DNA from: Phellopilus nigrolimitatus
Lineage: Eukaryota > Basidiomycota > Agaricomycetes > Hymenochaetales > Hymenochaetaceae
DNA: 64,000 nt
Reading direction: 5' to 3'
Assembly: GCA_021029095.1 (NCBI GenBank)
Contig: JAJOHG010000014.1
Span: 124,001 to 188,000 of the forward strand
This document shows positions 45,377 to 56,318 of this stretch, piece by piece. Position 1 is the stretch's first letter. The number at the start of each line of letters is the position of its first letter. The position numbers and the translations under genes are program-made. A model generated the notes under the pieces. That model was not told where the DNA came from. It worked only from the letters and a program-made list of their open reading frames with translations, and did no database searches.

Positions 45377-46750
45377 ATGTCCACGTCTGCCTCTCACAAG
45401 ACAGGCGGTCACGACGCTGAACGTGATGAACACTTCCTATCTGCTTCTGCTAGCCCGAAAACCCCGACACTCAACAAGGACAGTCAACAAGAGATCGCCG
45501 TCCATCCAGAAAACTTCTTACAGCCTGAAGACGCCGAGGATGCTGCGGAAGTACGGTCTGAATTGCAGATTGTACCACTAGAAAAGGCTTCGGAGATTTC
45601 TGGGAGCTCTTCCGCGGAAGTAACCATATTTGACTCGGGGCCACCACCGCTCCATGATCATCACACCAGCGATGCACTGGAATCGGAAAGCGCGCAGATA
45701 GCTCTGATCATAGAAGCGAAAAAGGCGGAAGATATAGACGCAATGACACAGACGTCGGTGGAGGTGCATCAGGGTGGCGAGGCTGGCACCGGGGTGCAGA
45801 CGGACATACTGGAGCGGTGCGAGGTGAGATTTTCCTCTTGCTGATAATTTACCCTTGTGCTGCGGAAACGCTGGACTGAAGTCTGTCCATGTGCCTCCTG
45901 TCGTTGTGCTGGATATCTAATATTCTGATTCTCGGTGTTGCTTGTCTTACTGAATCCCGTCTCGCAGGATCCAGCTCATTCCCTGAGACATACCTTCGAT
46001 TCTCCTCCGCAAACCTTTCAGTCATTCCCTCCACAACAGTCTTCGGAAGAGGTACAGAGCTCGCGTGGCTCCTCACTTGACGGCGTCTCTGTCCCTTCAG
46101 CCTCTGCAAACGACGATGCCCAGTCTCAGCCGAATACGCAGCCAGTTGATTTGCCAATACCTAGTCTGTCGATATCATCAACTCCTAGTCAACAGAATGA
46201 CACTCTTCCGTCACCATTCCCATCTGAAAGTTTGCCTCACCCCTCGCACCCGATCCCGCCCTCCATATTTCCCACCACGATCACTCCTCCCGAAAATGCG
46301 GACGCGAATCTAAGCGCTAGCAACGACGGGTCCACTGCCACTCCCATTCCATCTCCGCTTACCGACCAGAGGCGAAACTCAACTCTGCTCGCTCCCACAC
46401 GGTTTCCTGAGCGCAAACGCTACTCCCTTGTCGACACTGGGCCTATTGTAATCTCAGATGGTGGGAGTTCAAATGGAGATGCAAGGCGGCGCACGCTTTC
46501 ATGTACGCCACCTTTGCGCCGCGCGTCTCCCGTGGGCATGGGGTCTACTGCGCTTCCTGTGAGAGAGAATAAGGGTGAAGGGAGAGAGATGCGGAGAAGC
46601 TCGGGCGGAGATGCGGGCACGGTCACACCGAGTTACGCGACGTTCGCGGAAATGGGTATCGAGGGTCGAGGGGTGTCGCCTCCAAAGAAAATGAAGGAGA
46701 AAAAGAAATCGGAAGATGAGAAAAAATCGAGGGAGTGCATTATTATGTGA
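45377..46750 (+). CDS. Low-complexity protein with C-terminal CaaX box CIIM (family member 1), 409 aa
   Basis: Two exons, 45377-45823 and 45968-46750, in phase. The protein is largely disordered: acidic Ser/Glu-rich in the first half, Pro/Ser-rich in the second. Four short blocks are shared with the two genes at 49749-50876 and 51920-53197: FPERKRYSLVDTGP, TPPLRR, YATFAEMG and a basic tail ending KSRECIIM. The last four residues form a CaaX box; by the general rule, Met at the end favours farnesyltransferase, so the protein is likely farnesylated and bound to membranes. KRYSL looks like a basophilic kinase site. It is far too long for a mushroom pheromone precursor. I do not recognise the family. 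Its neighbour downstream is a SET-domain gene on the same strand. Confidence 0.8.
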
Positions 46751-47571
46751 TGGTTTCGCGGAGTAAAGGGCAACCTTCGCATAGTACCTGGTTCGTCGCT
46801 CCTTCCTCTTTCTTGTCTTGTCTGGGACGCACGAACTGTATTCGTTCTCCCTCCATAACCAGTAAATTGCATCCTTGGATCTATCTCCACAATGGCTTCG
46901 TCGCTTATTGAATTCATTCACGGATAAACTCGCACACGTTCATCACCTCATGGATTTCATCATAGACTCGCGTTCTTCGCCCAACTGATCTCGGAGACAA
47001 CAAGGACTTCACATGTTTTCTTTCCAACGCGTAATCCTAACTCCCAAAGGACCTTTTCAATATTCCATATGTCGTAGTATATCTCTTTACTTTGTGCTTT
47101 GCGTACTGATCGCTTTGTCCTTAAATATTGTACGCCTACTGCACTTATAATCCTTTGAAAGTCACATGTATTTTGAAATAATATGTTTTGACGTTATTCA
47201 TCATTTGTATTCTATACGACGGGCACATTGTGCTATTCCTTTTCTCCTTTCGACAACTGCGAGGCTTCGCACAATTGCCTACTTATCCAGAACGTAAACG
47301 CTGTAAAGTTTCAAGGATGTACTGGACGAAAGAAGTTGAATGACGTAAGCAGTTATATAACTCGCAGCGCGTCGCGACACAGAGCCTCTGCATCGATTTT
47401 ATCCAACCAAATACCGAATCAAGAACAACGGCTTTCATTTATGCACATGAACTTTGAGAACAGCGCTTCAACCTCGGGAAAAAATGTGCCTTCGTTCTTA
47501 TTTAGTCGTTGTCCTTTCTTCTCTGGGTTTGAAGACTAAGGCCTCATGGCCACAGTGCTGCTTCCTTCCAC
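46751..47571. other. Intergenic between CaaX gene 1 and SET gene 1
   Basis: T-rich 3' flank and AT-rich spacer. The plus-strand frame 47228-47539 has no recognisable domain and no upstream context for a gene. Confidence 0.45.
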
Positions 47572-47578
47572 TATATAA
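47572..47578 (+). promoter_or_regulatory. TATA box of SET gene 1
   Basis: TATATAA, 225 bases before the ATG. A probable 5' leader intron (GTATGC at 47736 to AACAG at 47795) lies between them and would leave a short spliced leader. Confidence 0.5.
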
Positions 47579-47802
47579 CCAGTGCTCACAGTGCTCGTAC
47601 CACCCAGCTCTCGTATAGTCAAGCGTCACGACTGCCAGGCCTACTCTTTGCTCATCAATCTTTCCGCGAAGGAGACTTCCTGAGCGCTCAACTATCTATC
47701 TCGTCCGAAGTTATCCTCAGAACCCTTATCACTGGGTATGCTGGATGTTTTGTCTTTATAGGCACTCCTACACGATCTAATAACTGATTCAACAGACTCA
47801 CC

Positions 47803-49120
47803 ATGTCCAAAAGCACCAGCGCGATTGAAAGGAACAAAGGACTGCAAGGCTCGATCTCACCTCCAACTCTGGTCGACGGCAAGATCGTGCAGTTCTTTAC
47901 CTTCTCCGTACCGCAAGAGCTCCAAATTTTGCCTCTCTCCACGTACGAGGAAGTCGAAAAGAAAACGCCCAGCGAAGAGGAATTCATGAAAAAGTACCGG
48001 AAGGCAGGATCTCCCGGGATCGTTGGCCGAGCCTGCAGGACGCCGGACTGTAAGCGCACGGTCGGCATTTGGTCGTGTTATGGGGACCTGGACAAAGCGT
48101 ACCCGCCGGAGAATGGCTGGCCGCTCCCGGTCACGCCACTCCCGCGCCCGTATACCATCAAGCCCACCGACAGCAGGGGCCTTGGGATGTTTGCTGTGCG
48201 CAACATTGCACTCGGGGAGACAATCGTCATCGAACGTCCAGTGCTCCTTCAACCACAGATTAATGTTTGCCAGAATTGGGAGAAGCTCGAAGAGGACCTT
48301 GAACTTATGATCAAGTTTTTGGAGCCGAAGGACCGCAAAAAGCTGCTGGCATTGCACAACTGCAAGCCTCCGTCCGAATGTCGTCCCATCGCAGGGATCC
48401 TTCGCACGAACGCAATCCTCTGTTATTTTTCCAAATCGAAGTTCTGTCCAGATTATGCTGGAGTTTGCTTGGACACTTCGCGTGTCAATCACAGGTAGAT
48501 GTTCCCGCAGTCTCGTGCTTACTCCGATTCTTACGCGGTTCTTATCCAGCTGCATTCCAAACTCTGTAACCTCCTTTGACGACAAGACTCTCTTCGTCGA
48601 GCTCCGCGCGACACGCGATATCTCCGTGGGAGAAGAGATTACAATCACCTACGTTCCTGAGCTTGGCTCTCGCGCGGATCGACAGAAAGAACTCCAGTCA
48701 AAGTACTACTTCACCTGCACGTGCGAGCGCTGCACCGCCCCCGGCGTTGAGGCAAGCGACGAGCGACGGGACTTCGTGCGGAACGCGGCACCCTTCGCAT
48801 ACCCGACATGGCTCATGTTCTCCGACAGCAACGACGCGAACATGACGAAGCACTGGATTGCAAGTATGCATACACTGCTGGATGCCGCCGAGGCTGAAGG
48901 CCTGTACGAAGCACGCTGCGTGCCCGTGCGCTGGCTTGCGTGCACGTACGCAGCGCTTGGCGACGTGGAGAACTTCAAGAAGTGGGCGTCGGAGACCGTA
49001 CGTACGGTGCGTGTGCTGAACAACTATACAACAGGCTTCTTTAGCTCGAAAGATTGGGAGAAATGGTTGGACGAGCCTACGTCGATGCCTTTCTGGGGGG
49101 AGAAACGACCTTCCCAGTGA
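47803..49120 (+). CDS. SET-domain protein 1, 420 aa
   Basis: Putative protein lysine methyltransferase of the fungal SET family that has a post-SET Cys cluster but no MYND finger. Exons 47803-48494 and 48550-49120 are in phase. Domain marks: GLGMFAVRNIALGETIVIER (start of SET, about residue 125), RVNHS spliced to CIPNS (the SAM and catalytic NHS core), LRATRDISVGEEITITYV and the post-SET cysteines FTCTCERC. The C-terminal 120 residues are helical with a repeat-like ALGDVENFKKWA. The paralogue at 54225-55597 has its intron at exactly the same NHS codon. Whether the target is histone or another protein is unknown. It sits 1.05 kb downstream of CaaX gene 1, on the same strand. Confidence 0.9.
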
Positions 49121-49748
49121 ATCTGTTTCTATTGTGGATAGCGTTTCTTGACGGTGCCAAATTGTTCTATTGCTCTACTCTTTTCATATGTGGCTGTACC
49201 AAGTCGTCTCGTTGTGTGTCTCTTTTACTCCGACCTTTTCCTCGTTAAAAACAAAACAAAACAACCACAAGTACGTAGCCACGTAGCGCATCTCCAGTAG
49301 ATGAATGATGAATGTTGCGATTGAGTTTGTAGTGCGCACTGTTTCTTATTATGATGTCTCTCGGCGCAGGGATTCATCGTGGCAACATTATTTGGTGAGC
49401 CTTAGAGTGTGCCGATGTTCGAGCATCTTCTCTCGACCTCGGAGAATGAGTGAAGGCTCTTTGCGAAGCAGAGTTCGGAGTGCTGTTTAGACACCGAGAG
49501 TTGTAGCTTGGCTTTTCGTTGACAGGACCAACTTTGTTTTTTGTAATAGCTGAAGTGAAATACCAGTTGCTGTTTGTCTGTTTCTTGCAAATTACATCGT
49601 GGAGTACTAATAGTTGACGGTTCAAATGTCATGAAATAAAAAATAAAACTCCTGAAAGTGAAACCGTGAGATCAGAATGAAGAGGAGCTACAACTAACCA
49701 AGACGAACCTTTTCTTTGTCACCCTTGTTCCTCGCCAAAACAGCCTCG
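49121..49748. other. Intergenic between converging genes
   Basis: 3' flanks of SET gene 1 (plus) and CaaX gene 2 (minus). An A/C-rich run (AAAACAAAACAAAACAACC) lies at about 49247-49268. No gene is supported. Confidence 0.5.
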
Positions 49749-50876
49749 TCACATGATAACACATTCCCTTGACCTAGACTTCCCTTCCGCCAGCAGCTTC
49801 TTCGCTCTCCCGCTTTTCCCCATTATGCAACCCTGGATGTCCATTTCTGCAAATGCCGTGTAGTGTGATGCCGTTGCCGGAGAGCTCGAGTCCGACCTCG
49901 ATTCCCCTGTCGAATTCCGGCTCGACTCACCGCTAGACTTCGCAGAAGAAGGCCAAGCAATCGAATCCAAGCGTTCAGAGCGTCGCAGCGGCGGCCTGAG
50001 TTCTCGTATAGACTTAATTGAATCCACGCGCTTGCGCGCCTTACACGGATACTCGATGGGATCAACCGGACCGAGGTCGACAAGCGAGTAGCGTTTCTTC
50101 TCTGGGAACTGTACAGGTGAGAAACTGGTCGTGACCGGAGAGGAGGAGGTCGTGAGGCGCCTTCGGACGAGGATCCGAGAGGGTTCGAGGACGCCGCCCG
50201 CATTTAAACCCGAAGAGCCGTGATTTGAAGAAATGGACGATGACGGTGACGTTAGATGCGGACTGACAGGCCGGTTAATCATCGTTTGTAGCTGGGGGTT
50301 TTGGGACTGCGCGCTGTCATCCACCTCCGCGTACTCTTGTCTGAGAAGACGCGCTTGGTATTGATTCTGTTGGCTAATGCTAAGTGATTGCAAAACCGAG
50401 GAGGACGTTAAGTTCACCTCTTCATAACTTGTGTCTGTACGGAGGACATTTTCCTGTGTACCAATGTCTGACCCGGACTCGTCATGATCTTCTGTTTCCG
50501 TTTCTTCCTCCAATGATTCTTTCGCCCATGTATTTGAATTAGCAATTTTTGGACGAATCCTTATAGAGAATACATCGTCGGTGAGTGGCGGCGTATGGCA
50601 TGAACGCCGTGGCGGCCGCGGAGGCGGTGTGGCGAACTCTATGACACCATGAAGACTCTTCACATTTTCTAACGCGTTCCTTCGGGTCGCCTCAATCGTA
50701 GATGCAGCATCGAGAGGGAAAGCGTGTATTTCTATCCGTGTGTCACCTGTATCTTGAGGAGAGGCTGAAAAGTCGTCGCCTTCAAAGTCTGAATGGAAGC
50801 CTGTCGAGAGACCCGGAGAAGCCAAAGCAGATATGTCGCTCTCGACGGCGAGTGAGGTGGCAGACTGAGAGGCCAT
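49749..50876 (-). CDS. Low-complexity protein with C-terminal CaaX box CVIM (family member 2), 375 aa
   Basis: A single open frame. The first ATG in frame is 50876 (MASQSATSLAVES); the frame extends upstream without ATG to a stop near 50967, so a short first exon may be missing. Shared family blocks are FPEKKRYSLVDLGP, RPPLRR, YTAFAEMDIQG, a GK...KKL basic stretch and the end SRECVIM. The N-terminal half is acidic and Ser-rich with SCHTPPLTDDVFSIRIRPK; the middle is Gln/Ser-rich. CVIM is a farnesylation-type CaaX. The basic cluster just before it would assist membrane binding, as in other lipidated proteins. No enzymatic domain is seen. The strand is opposite to member 1 and the same as member 3. 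Confidence 0.75.
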   Translation of the reverse strand: MASQSATSLAVESDISALASPGLSTGFHSDFEGDDFSASPQDTGDTRIEIHAFPLDAASTIEATRRNALENVKSLHGVIEFATPPPRPPRRSCHTPPLTDDVFSIRIRPKIANSNTWAKESLEEETETEDHDESGSDIGTQENVLRTDTSYEEVNLTSSSVLQSLSISQQNQYQARLLRQEYAEVDDSAQSQNPQLQTMINRPVSPHLTSPSSSISSNHGSSGLNAGGVLEPSRILVRRRLTTSSSPVTTSFSPVQFPEKKRYSLVDLGPVDPIEYPCKARKRVDSIKSIRELRPPLRRSERLDSIAWPSSAKSSGESSRNSTGESRSDSSSPATASHYTAFAEMDIQGCIMGKSGRAKKLLAEGKSRSRECVIM

Positions 50877-51919
50877 GATAGAAGTGGGGGTCTCGAAGGC
50901 GGTCGTGTCAGGATCCAAATCTGAGATGGCCTCTGAGTACGCCCCGTATGTATACTCGCCGCCATTTCAAAAGTGCTTAGGACCGCGGTCGCGCTCAATT
51001 TGCGCAGAATCTCAGCTCCACTTGTCGCAGCGAAGTTTCGGCTGGATTTCATCTTGAAGATATTGGCGAACCGTTATGCGCAGCGGTGATTGCTGCATAT
51101 TCACAGGTATCCACCAAGGCCGTCTAGAAACGAGTTGCAGTAATGATCAAAAATAAACTTGTATATTCATACAAGCAACCCTATAACAAGTTCCAAGCAA
51201 AGCTAGTCTGTGCTGGTAGCAGGAAAATCCGAAAGAGCCACGCACGATGTGTAAGCAACTTATAGTGCATCCAGGAGCTTAATTGGTCGACTTTCTCCAT
51301 CAATTTAATCAGGCGCCTTCGGTACATATCAGAGCACGCTTCATGAAAAGGCAATGGTCCTCGGGGTGCCAGTGTAAGACTCTTGAGCCTTGTGCGTTCT
51401 GACAGGAGACGATTGCATCACGAGACGTTCGAAAACATGCCGCGTGTCGGAGCTCGAAAATAATGATCGGCTAGTCCGCATGCTTGGAGAATTTTTTTTT
51501 AGAAAAATAAATTAATAAAGTTCACTACTGCATCCAAGCTGTATTTCCAGTTTCATCAGTTCAATAACAAACTGAATGCACACGTGAATATATAAATGGG
51601 AACGGTAGAATTAATGGCTCTTGGGCAGAATGTTTAGTGTAGAAGAGCAGTACGTAATCTATCTCATATCGTGTGGGTAGAAGCTACGATATTATCATAA
51701 TATATACAAACATTCAATATAATCCAAGTCCTAAATTGCTGGGTTGAGTTATGAGTACGATGATGACATTATGAGCGTTAGGCGACAGGCGAGAGTACAC
51801 GGGAGCCCAGAAGTGTGAAAAATAATGGATAAATAATGCGTGAGTCTTTAAAAAGAAAGGTCAGAAGAGAAACGAAATCGAGACGGTAACGAGGACGTGA
51901 CGCATACATATCTTCATCA
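50877..51919. other. Intergenic between CaaX genes 2 and 3
   Basis: Promoter side of member 2 and 3' flank of member 3, AT-rich from about 51130 on. A minus-strand frame starting at ATG 51052 overlaps the member 2 leader and could be an upstream exon in another frame. No other gene is supported. Confidence 0.45.
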
Positions 51920-53197
51920 TCACATGATAACGCACGCCCGGGATTTCTCATGGCTCAGCTTCTTCACCTTCCCGTTCTTCCCTATACCGTGGCTCTGAAA
52001 TCCCATGTCTGCGAATGTCGCATACCGAGGCACGCCCTGCCGCGGCCATGCGCTAGATTCCGCTTGAGTGTTCCAGCCTGGTCGTTCACGCGATCCCCTC
52101 CTCGTCGACGGAAGGGACGACGGCCTCGCTCTCGGATAGCGACGTAATGGCGGAGTCAGGTTCCCCGCTCGCGGGACGTCGGAGACTGGCCGCCTCCTTA
52201 CGAAAGGGGCATTCTCGACAGGGCCCGTGTCTATGAGAGAGTAGCGCTTTCGTTCAGGTAACCAGGGGTGAGCGGGTGCTGCTTCATTTGCGGAGTGCGT
52301 GCGTAAAGGGTTCCTCCGGTTGAGGATATCGACAGGCGCATAACCATCGGCACTTCCTCTTGGGTCGCTAGAGGCGGAACTTGTGGCCAGAGGGAGAGAA
52401 TGAGATGAAGGGAGTAATGACGACGGAAAAGATGGAGATTGGGAAGGAGAAGAAACGTGTAGTTGAGATGAGGATGGCGTCATACGAGGGCTGCTCATCA
52501 ATGTTGGCGTCGGTGATTGCTCGTCGGAATTATACTGTGAACGTTCTTGTTCAGCCTCGTGATCGTGTTCGCGTTGCTGTACGTCATAGAGTAGATAAGC
52601 GCTTGAAGACGATATACAAGTCCAATCCGTGTGCGTTTGAGGCTGAAACGGAGGCAGCTGGATTTGAATAAGCACATCGCCATTGTAGTGTGTAAAGCGC
52701 GCCGATGGCAGAGTTGGCAATCCAAAACCCGAGAAGAGAGATATACGCATAAGAAAAATGCCGAAATAAATTTGTTCATAAAACACAGAAGTACAATTGT
52801 GAGTCAGCTGTCGAGCTAGCCGGAGGAAGTATGTAATTGAGTAGTACATTCTGCTCACCTTTTCGTGGTCCTCCGTCACGCACAGCCCTTCTGTTTGTCC
52901 CGAGGTAGCCTCGTCGTCAAGACTTTTGGAATCTATTTTTGAATTCACCTTTGGGACGAGCCGAATACTCGAGGATGCCAAACTGTGTTCTATTCCAGTG
53001 TCCAGACCAAGAGAGATCTCCCGGCAGAAGTGTGCCGTGCGATTATTCGGCATGTTGTGACTGTTTTCGCAAGGCCGACCCCCACCTCCGCCGTGTGTCG
53101 ACGAAGAGCCCGAGGAAGATACTTGGGAAATGGCCCCTACCATGCCCAAGCTTTCTGTCGAACTTGTGCGCTTCTCCGAATCTGTGGCGTATTCCAT
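51920..53197 (-). CDS. Low-complexity protein with C-terminal CaaX box CVIM (family member 3)
   Basis: I start at ATG 53197 (MEYATDSEKRTSSTES); the open frame continues upstream without ATG. An intron begins at 52858 (GTGAGC); its acceptor is one of several AGs between 52665 and 52810, all near the read-through segment FLRLARQLTHNCTSVFYE, so the exact splice is open. The second exon is Ser/Pro-rich and disordered. Family blocks: LPERKRYSLIDTGP, TPPLRR, YATFADMG, GIGKNGKVKKL and the end KSRACVIM. The CVIM box predicts farnesylation. It lies 1.04 kb from member 2 on the same strand and 1.03 kb from SET gene 2, mirroring the member 1/SET gene 1 pair. Confidence 0.75.
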   Translation of the reverse strand: MEYATDSEKRTSSTESLGMVGAISQVSSSGSSSTHGGGGGRPCENSHNMPNNRTAHFCREISLGLDTGIEHSLASSSIRLVPKVNSKIDSKSLDDEATSGQTEGLCVTEDHEKVSRMYYSITYFLRLARQLTHNCTSVFYEQIYFGIFLMRISLFSGFGLPTLPSARFTHYNGDVLIQIQLPPFQPQTHTDWTCISSSSAYLLYDVQQREHDHEAEQERSQYNSDEQSPTPTLMSSPRMTPSSSQLHVSSPSQSPSFPSSLLPSSHSLPLATSSASSDPRGSADGYAPVDILNRRNPLRTHSANEAAPAHPWLPERKRYSLIDTGPVENAPFVRRRPVSDVPRAGNLTPPLRRYPRARPSSLPSTRRGSRERPGWNTQAESSAWPRQGVPRYATFADMGFQSHGIGKNGKVKKLSHEKSRACVIM

Positions 53198-53350
53198 CTG
53201 TCGTTCATGGATGACAAGGGCCACAGTAAAGCTACGTTGATCGCTGTCAGTACTGTCTGGTATGTAGGGAGAGGGGTCGGGATCTAGTACGCACGCTGCG
53301 TGAGCACTATAATATAAACGCGAGTCAACCCCATATGTACACGTGGCGGT

Positions 53351-53357
53351 CTTTATA
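53351..53357 (-). promoter_or_regulatory. TATA-like box of CaaX gene 3
   Basis: Minus-strand TATAAAG, about 155 bases before the chosen ATG at 53197. The gap allows a leader intron (GTGCGT near 53300). Confidence 0.4.
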
Positions 53358-53578
53358 GTTGCTCCTCTCACACGCGGGTTGTCCGCAGTCCGTGCACCGC
53401 GTCTAATTCGCGCCACATATAGCTTTTAGGCTCCATGAAAGGTCACAGGTATGCGGTTCACACCTTCGTATTTTTAGAGCCCTCACGAGTTGCAGTACTG
53501 CCGCGATGTTCCTTGCTGCGTCATGATTCCAAACATGACTGTGTGTATATAAATACCTGCATCTGAGCTAAATCAGCC

Positions 53579-53734
53579 ATGGCGTCGAGTACCAACAGTA
53601 GTTTAGAAGAGACCGACATTCTCACATCATATGTTTCAGTATTCTTGACTGAGCCAGAGTCAATGCACTGCTCGGACACATTCCGTGCGCTACTGCATCA
53701 CGCGACGACTCTTTGGCCCAGGTCGACAGTTTAA
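53579..53734 (+). CDS. Small ORF of 51 codons with TATA box
   Basis: ATG 53579 lies in GCCATGG, a good fungal start context, 34 bases after TATATAAAT (53545-53553). It encodes MASSTNSSLEETDILTSYVS and 31 more residues, ends at TAA 53732-53734 and has no signal peptide or known motif. It may be a whole small gene or the first exon of a longer one that has decayed; frames further right (53799-54005) do not join it cleanly. It lies between the heads of CaaX gene 3 and the tail of SET gene 2. Confidence 0.35.
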   Translation: MASSTNSSLEETDILTSYVSVFLTEPESMHCSDTFRALLHHATTLWPRSTV

Positions 53735-54224
53735 GGTAGCCCCGACAGCGTCGAGGAAAGATAGAGAAGAGATCGAAAGCATGCACAGTTTGAAATAAAT
53801 GGTTGAAACGCATCGATTGAATTTGGTTACTTGCTCGCTCGAGCATAGGTATTTCAAGCTGAAGGGCACGGAAGCAAATTGTTTGAGTCGCTTGTTGGAA
53901 ACGGCATGTCTTCGGCTCTTGGCGGAGCTTGAAAAAAATTCGGCCCGAAGTTTGAATCAGGTTCCGCTCGTTTTTCTAGTCAACGCTTTCAACAGTCACT
54001 TGTAATTCTTTAGATTGTCTTCAAAGCGATATACAAAGTAGGCGAAAAAGATAATAGTGAAATGAAGAGAGCTAAGCGAACGACCAAAAAGTCTCAAGAC
54101 ATCGAAAAAGGATACAGTCGAGATAGAGAACAACACTGACAAGAAATACGGGAAAGAGGGCCCGGCAAGATAAGAGAGAGAAACAGAATATAAGAAGCAT
54201 ACCAAGTCTATGCACTCCGGGAGT

Positions 54225-55597
54225 TCAACCATTGACACGCCTCTTTCCCCAAATCGACAGCGCGTGCGGGTTCTTCAACGCTTTTTGCCACTCCTCACCA
54301 GTCTGGTACCCGTAACCACCAACACCCTGCTCCAGCACACGCGCCAACTTCTCCGCCTCTTCTGCCCAGCGCCTAAAGTTCGCCTCATCTCCCAGCGCCG
54401 CGTACGCCAAGGCGATCCAGGCGACGTGCCACCCACGCCCTCCCTCCAGGCCTTCGATGTCCAAAAGCGGGAGGACAGCCTCGTGCGGCGCGATCACAGA
54501 ATCCGACCGTGCAGAGGCGGGCGCGCGGAGCCACGCCGCCCACGTTTCTCTGGCGTCCCTGTCCGTCTCGTCGATTTGCTTCCGGCGCGCATTGCTCGCG
54601 GCGGCGGCGGCACGACCGGCGGTCGCAACACACTGCGTGCAATGGCAGGTGAAGCCATATTTTTTCTTGAGAGTTTGTTGGCGCTCTGCACGGGTCTCCG
54701 TCGGCGTTACGTATGCGATCGTGATCTCTTCTCCAGTCGCGATCGGCCGCGTCGCGCGTATCTCTGCCCAAAGCGCACGGCTGTCGAATGACCATACTGC
54801 GTTCGGGCTGCAGCTAGTAGCAATGCGCACTTGCTTCAGTTTTGATTTTTCTGCTCTGATATCAAGGATACGCACCTATGGTTGATTCGTGAGATGTCAG
54901 GGAAGACGCCCGCGTAATGAGGCAAGTAACGCGACTGCGGGAAATTGCACTTCAATCCGTTCGTCGTTATGATACCCCATAACTTGCTTCCATCCTTCGC
55001 AGTCTTGCAGTTCGACAAGATGTTCACCCGCGCGCGGCTCTTCTCGTCGAGTTGACTCAACATCACCTCCAACTGGTGTTCGAGCTCGGACTGTATTTTA
55101 TTGGCAGCAACGGGGAGTAGGACAGCCCTAGGGATCATAAGCAGCGGCCTCTCGATGATTATAGTCTCGCCGAATGCGAGGTCTCGCGTTGCGATCACGC
55201 CGATCGCCGCGCCATGCAGCAGCGACGCACCGATGCGATACGGACGCGGAAGGGGAGTCGGCGGCAAAAGTGGGCCCCAATTTAGGTTCGGCGGAGCGTA
55301 TCCGGTAATATCTTCATAGCAGAGCCATGCGCAGAATATCTCGAGCTTCAGCGTCCTGCAAACGCGGATGAACGGCTTAGGCTTCCCCGCGCGGTTGTAA
55401 CGCCCCATCAGGTCGGCGTCACCATCGGTCCTTCTGTCGATGTCGAATATGAAATCCAGCACGTTTGCCGTTGACGTGTCTGGCTTGCTTTTCTGGTCCT
55501 TGGACTGGGAGAGCTTGGGTCCTGTAGCAACTATGCTAGACTTTGGCGAAGAGGCGTCAGAAAGAGCACCGGGTCGGTTCAAGAATCCACGTTTCAT
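54225..55597 (-). CDS. SET-domain protein 2, 436 aa
   Basis: Paralogue of SET gene 1. Exons 55597-54876 and 54813-54225 are in phase and the single intron falls in the NHS codon, as in SET gene 1. Marks: PPTPLPRPYRIGASLLHGAA, IGVIATRDLAFGETIIIERP, ISRINHS spliced to CSPNA, IRATRPIATGEEITIAYV and the post-SET FTCHCTQC. The C-terminus has a matching YAALGDEANFRRWAEEAEKL. The GxG start of the SET core is IGV rather than GLGMF, so SAM binding may differ. Likely a protein lysine methyltransferase. A TATA box (minus-strand TATATAC, 55635-55641) lies 38 bases upstream of the ATG. Confidence 0.9.
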
Positions 55598-55634
55598 GAC
55601 CGGAGAAAATAGTGTAATTCGATCTCGCTCTGTC

Positions 55635-55641
55635 GTATATA
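55635..55641 (-). promoter_or_regulatory. TATA box of SET gene 2
   Basis: Minus-strand TATATAC, 38 bases before the ATG at 55597. Confidence 0.5.
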
Positions 55642-55689
55642 TGAGACCAAGTTGAAAGGACTTTACAATAACTCAGTGTGCGATCACCA

Positions 55690-56318
55690 TCACCATCGCA
55701 TCTATAGTGGTGGTGGCTCGCCAAGGAAGGTGGGTCACAGCACGTGTTGGTTTTGGAACGAAACCAAAATGCAACTAAAGAAAGGTTCACCCGATACCAT
55801 CTTCAACTAAACTTCCAAACTCGTGGACAAAAGGTTATTCCTACATGGAGACAAGCCGGCGGTCTCGTACGCTCCTGAAGACAGGATGTACATACGAAAA
55901 GAGCAACGAGTCCGGGAAGTAACGCGTATCGCACACGGCGACGATATTGCGTAGGTACCTTTTACTATTATCGACGATCTCATCGATTTGTCCTCCATGC
56001 TTGCCTTGCCTGGCCCCGTGCTCAGAGAATGCAACAGAAGAGGGGCTTGAATGCCAAAACTAGTCTATAACTTCCCATACGAGGGGTGAAAAAAAAAAAC
56101 AAGAAAAGCTGCGACCAGATATGTAAGTTAACTCCGTCTCGTTGCGAAAAGGAACCGACGTGCAAAGCTCTCGGCATGACTTCCATTAATAGTGACATAC
56201 GTGGCGTGTTGATGGCAGCTTTGCCGGAGTCGTAAATGGGATCTCGGCATCGCGGCAATGAAAGTCTTGCAAGCACGGTAACGCTACAAGCTACTCAATG
56301 AATGCTTGAACTTCTGCT
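55690..56318. other. Intergenic, no supported gene
   Basis: Only short frames. A run of 10 A is at about 56088-56100. Confidence 0.5.

Noticed and set aside
45377..53197. CaaX genes as mating pheromone precursors
   Set aside because: Basidiomycete pheromone precursors are short, usually under 100 residues, with a processing site near the end. These proteins have roughly 375-410 residues with other conserved blocks, and no pheromone receptor gene is present.
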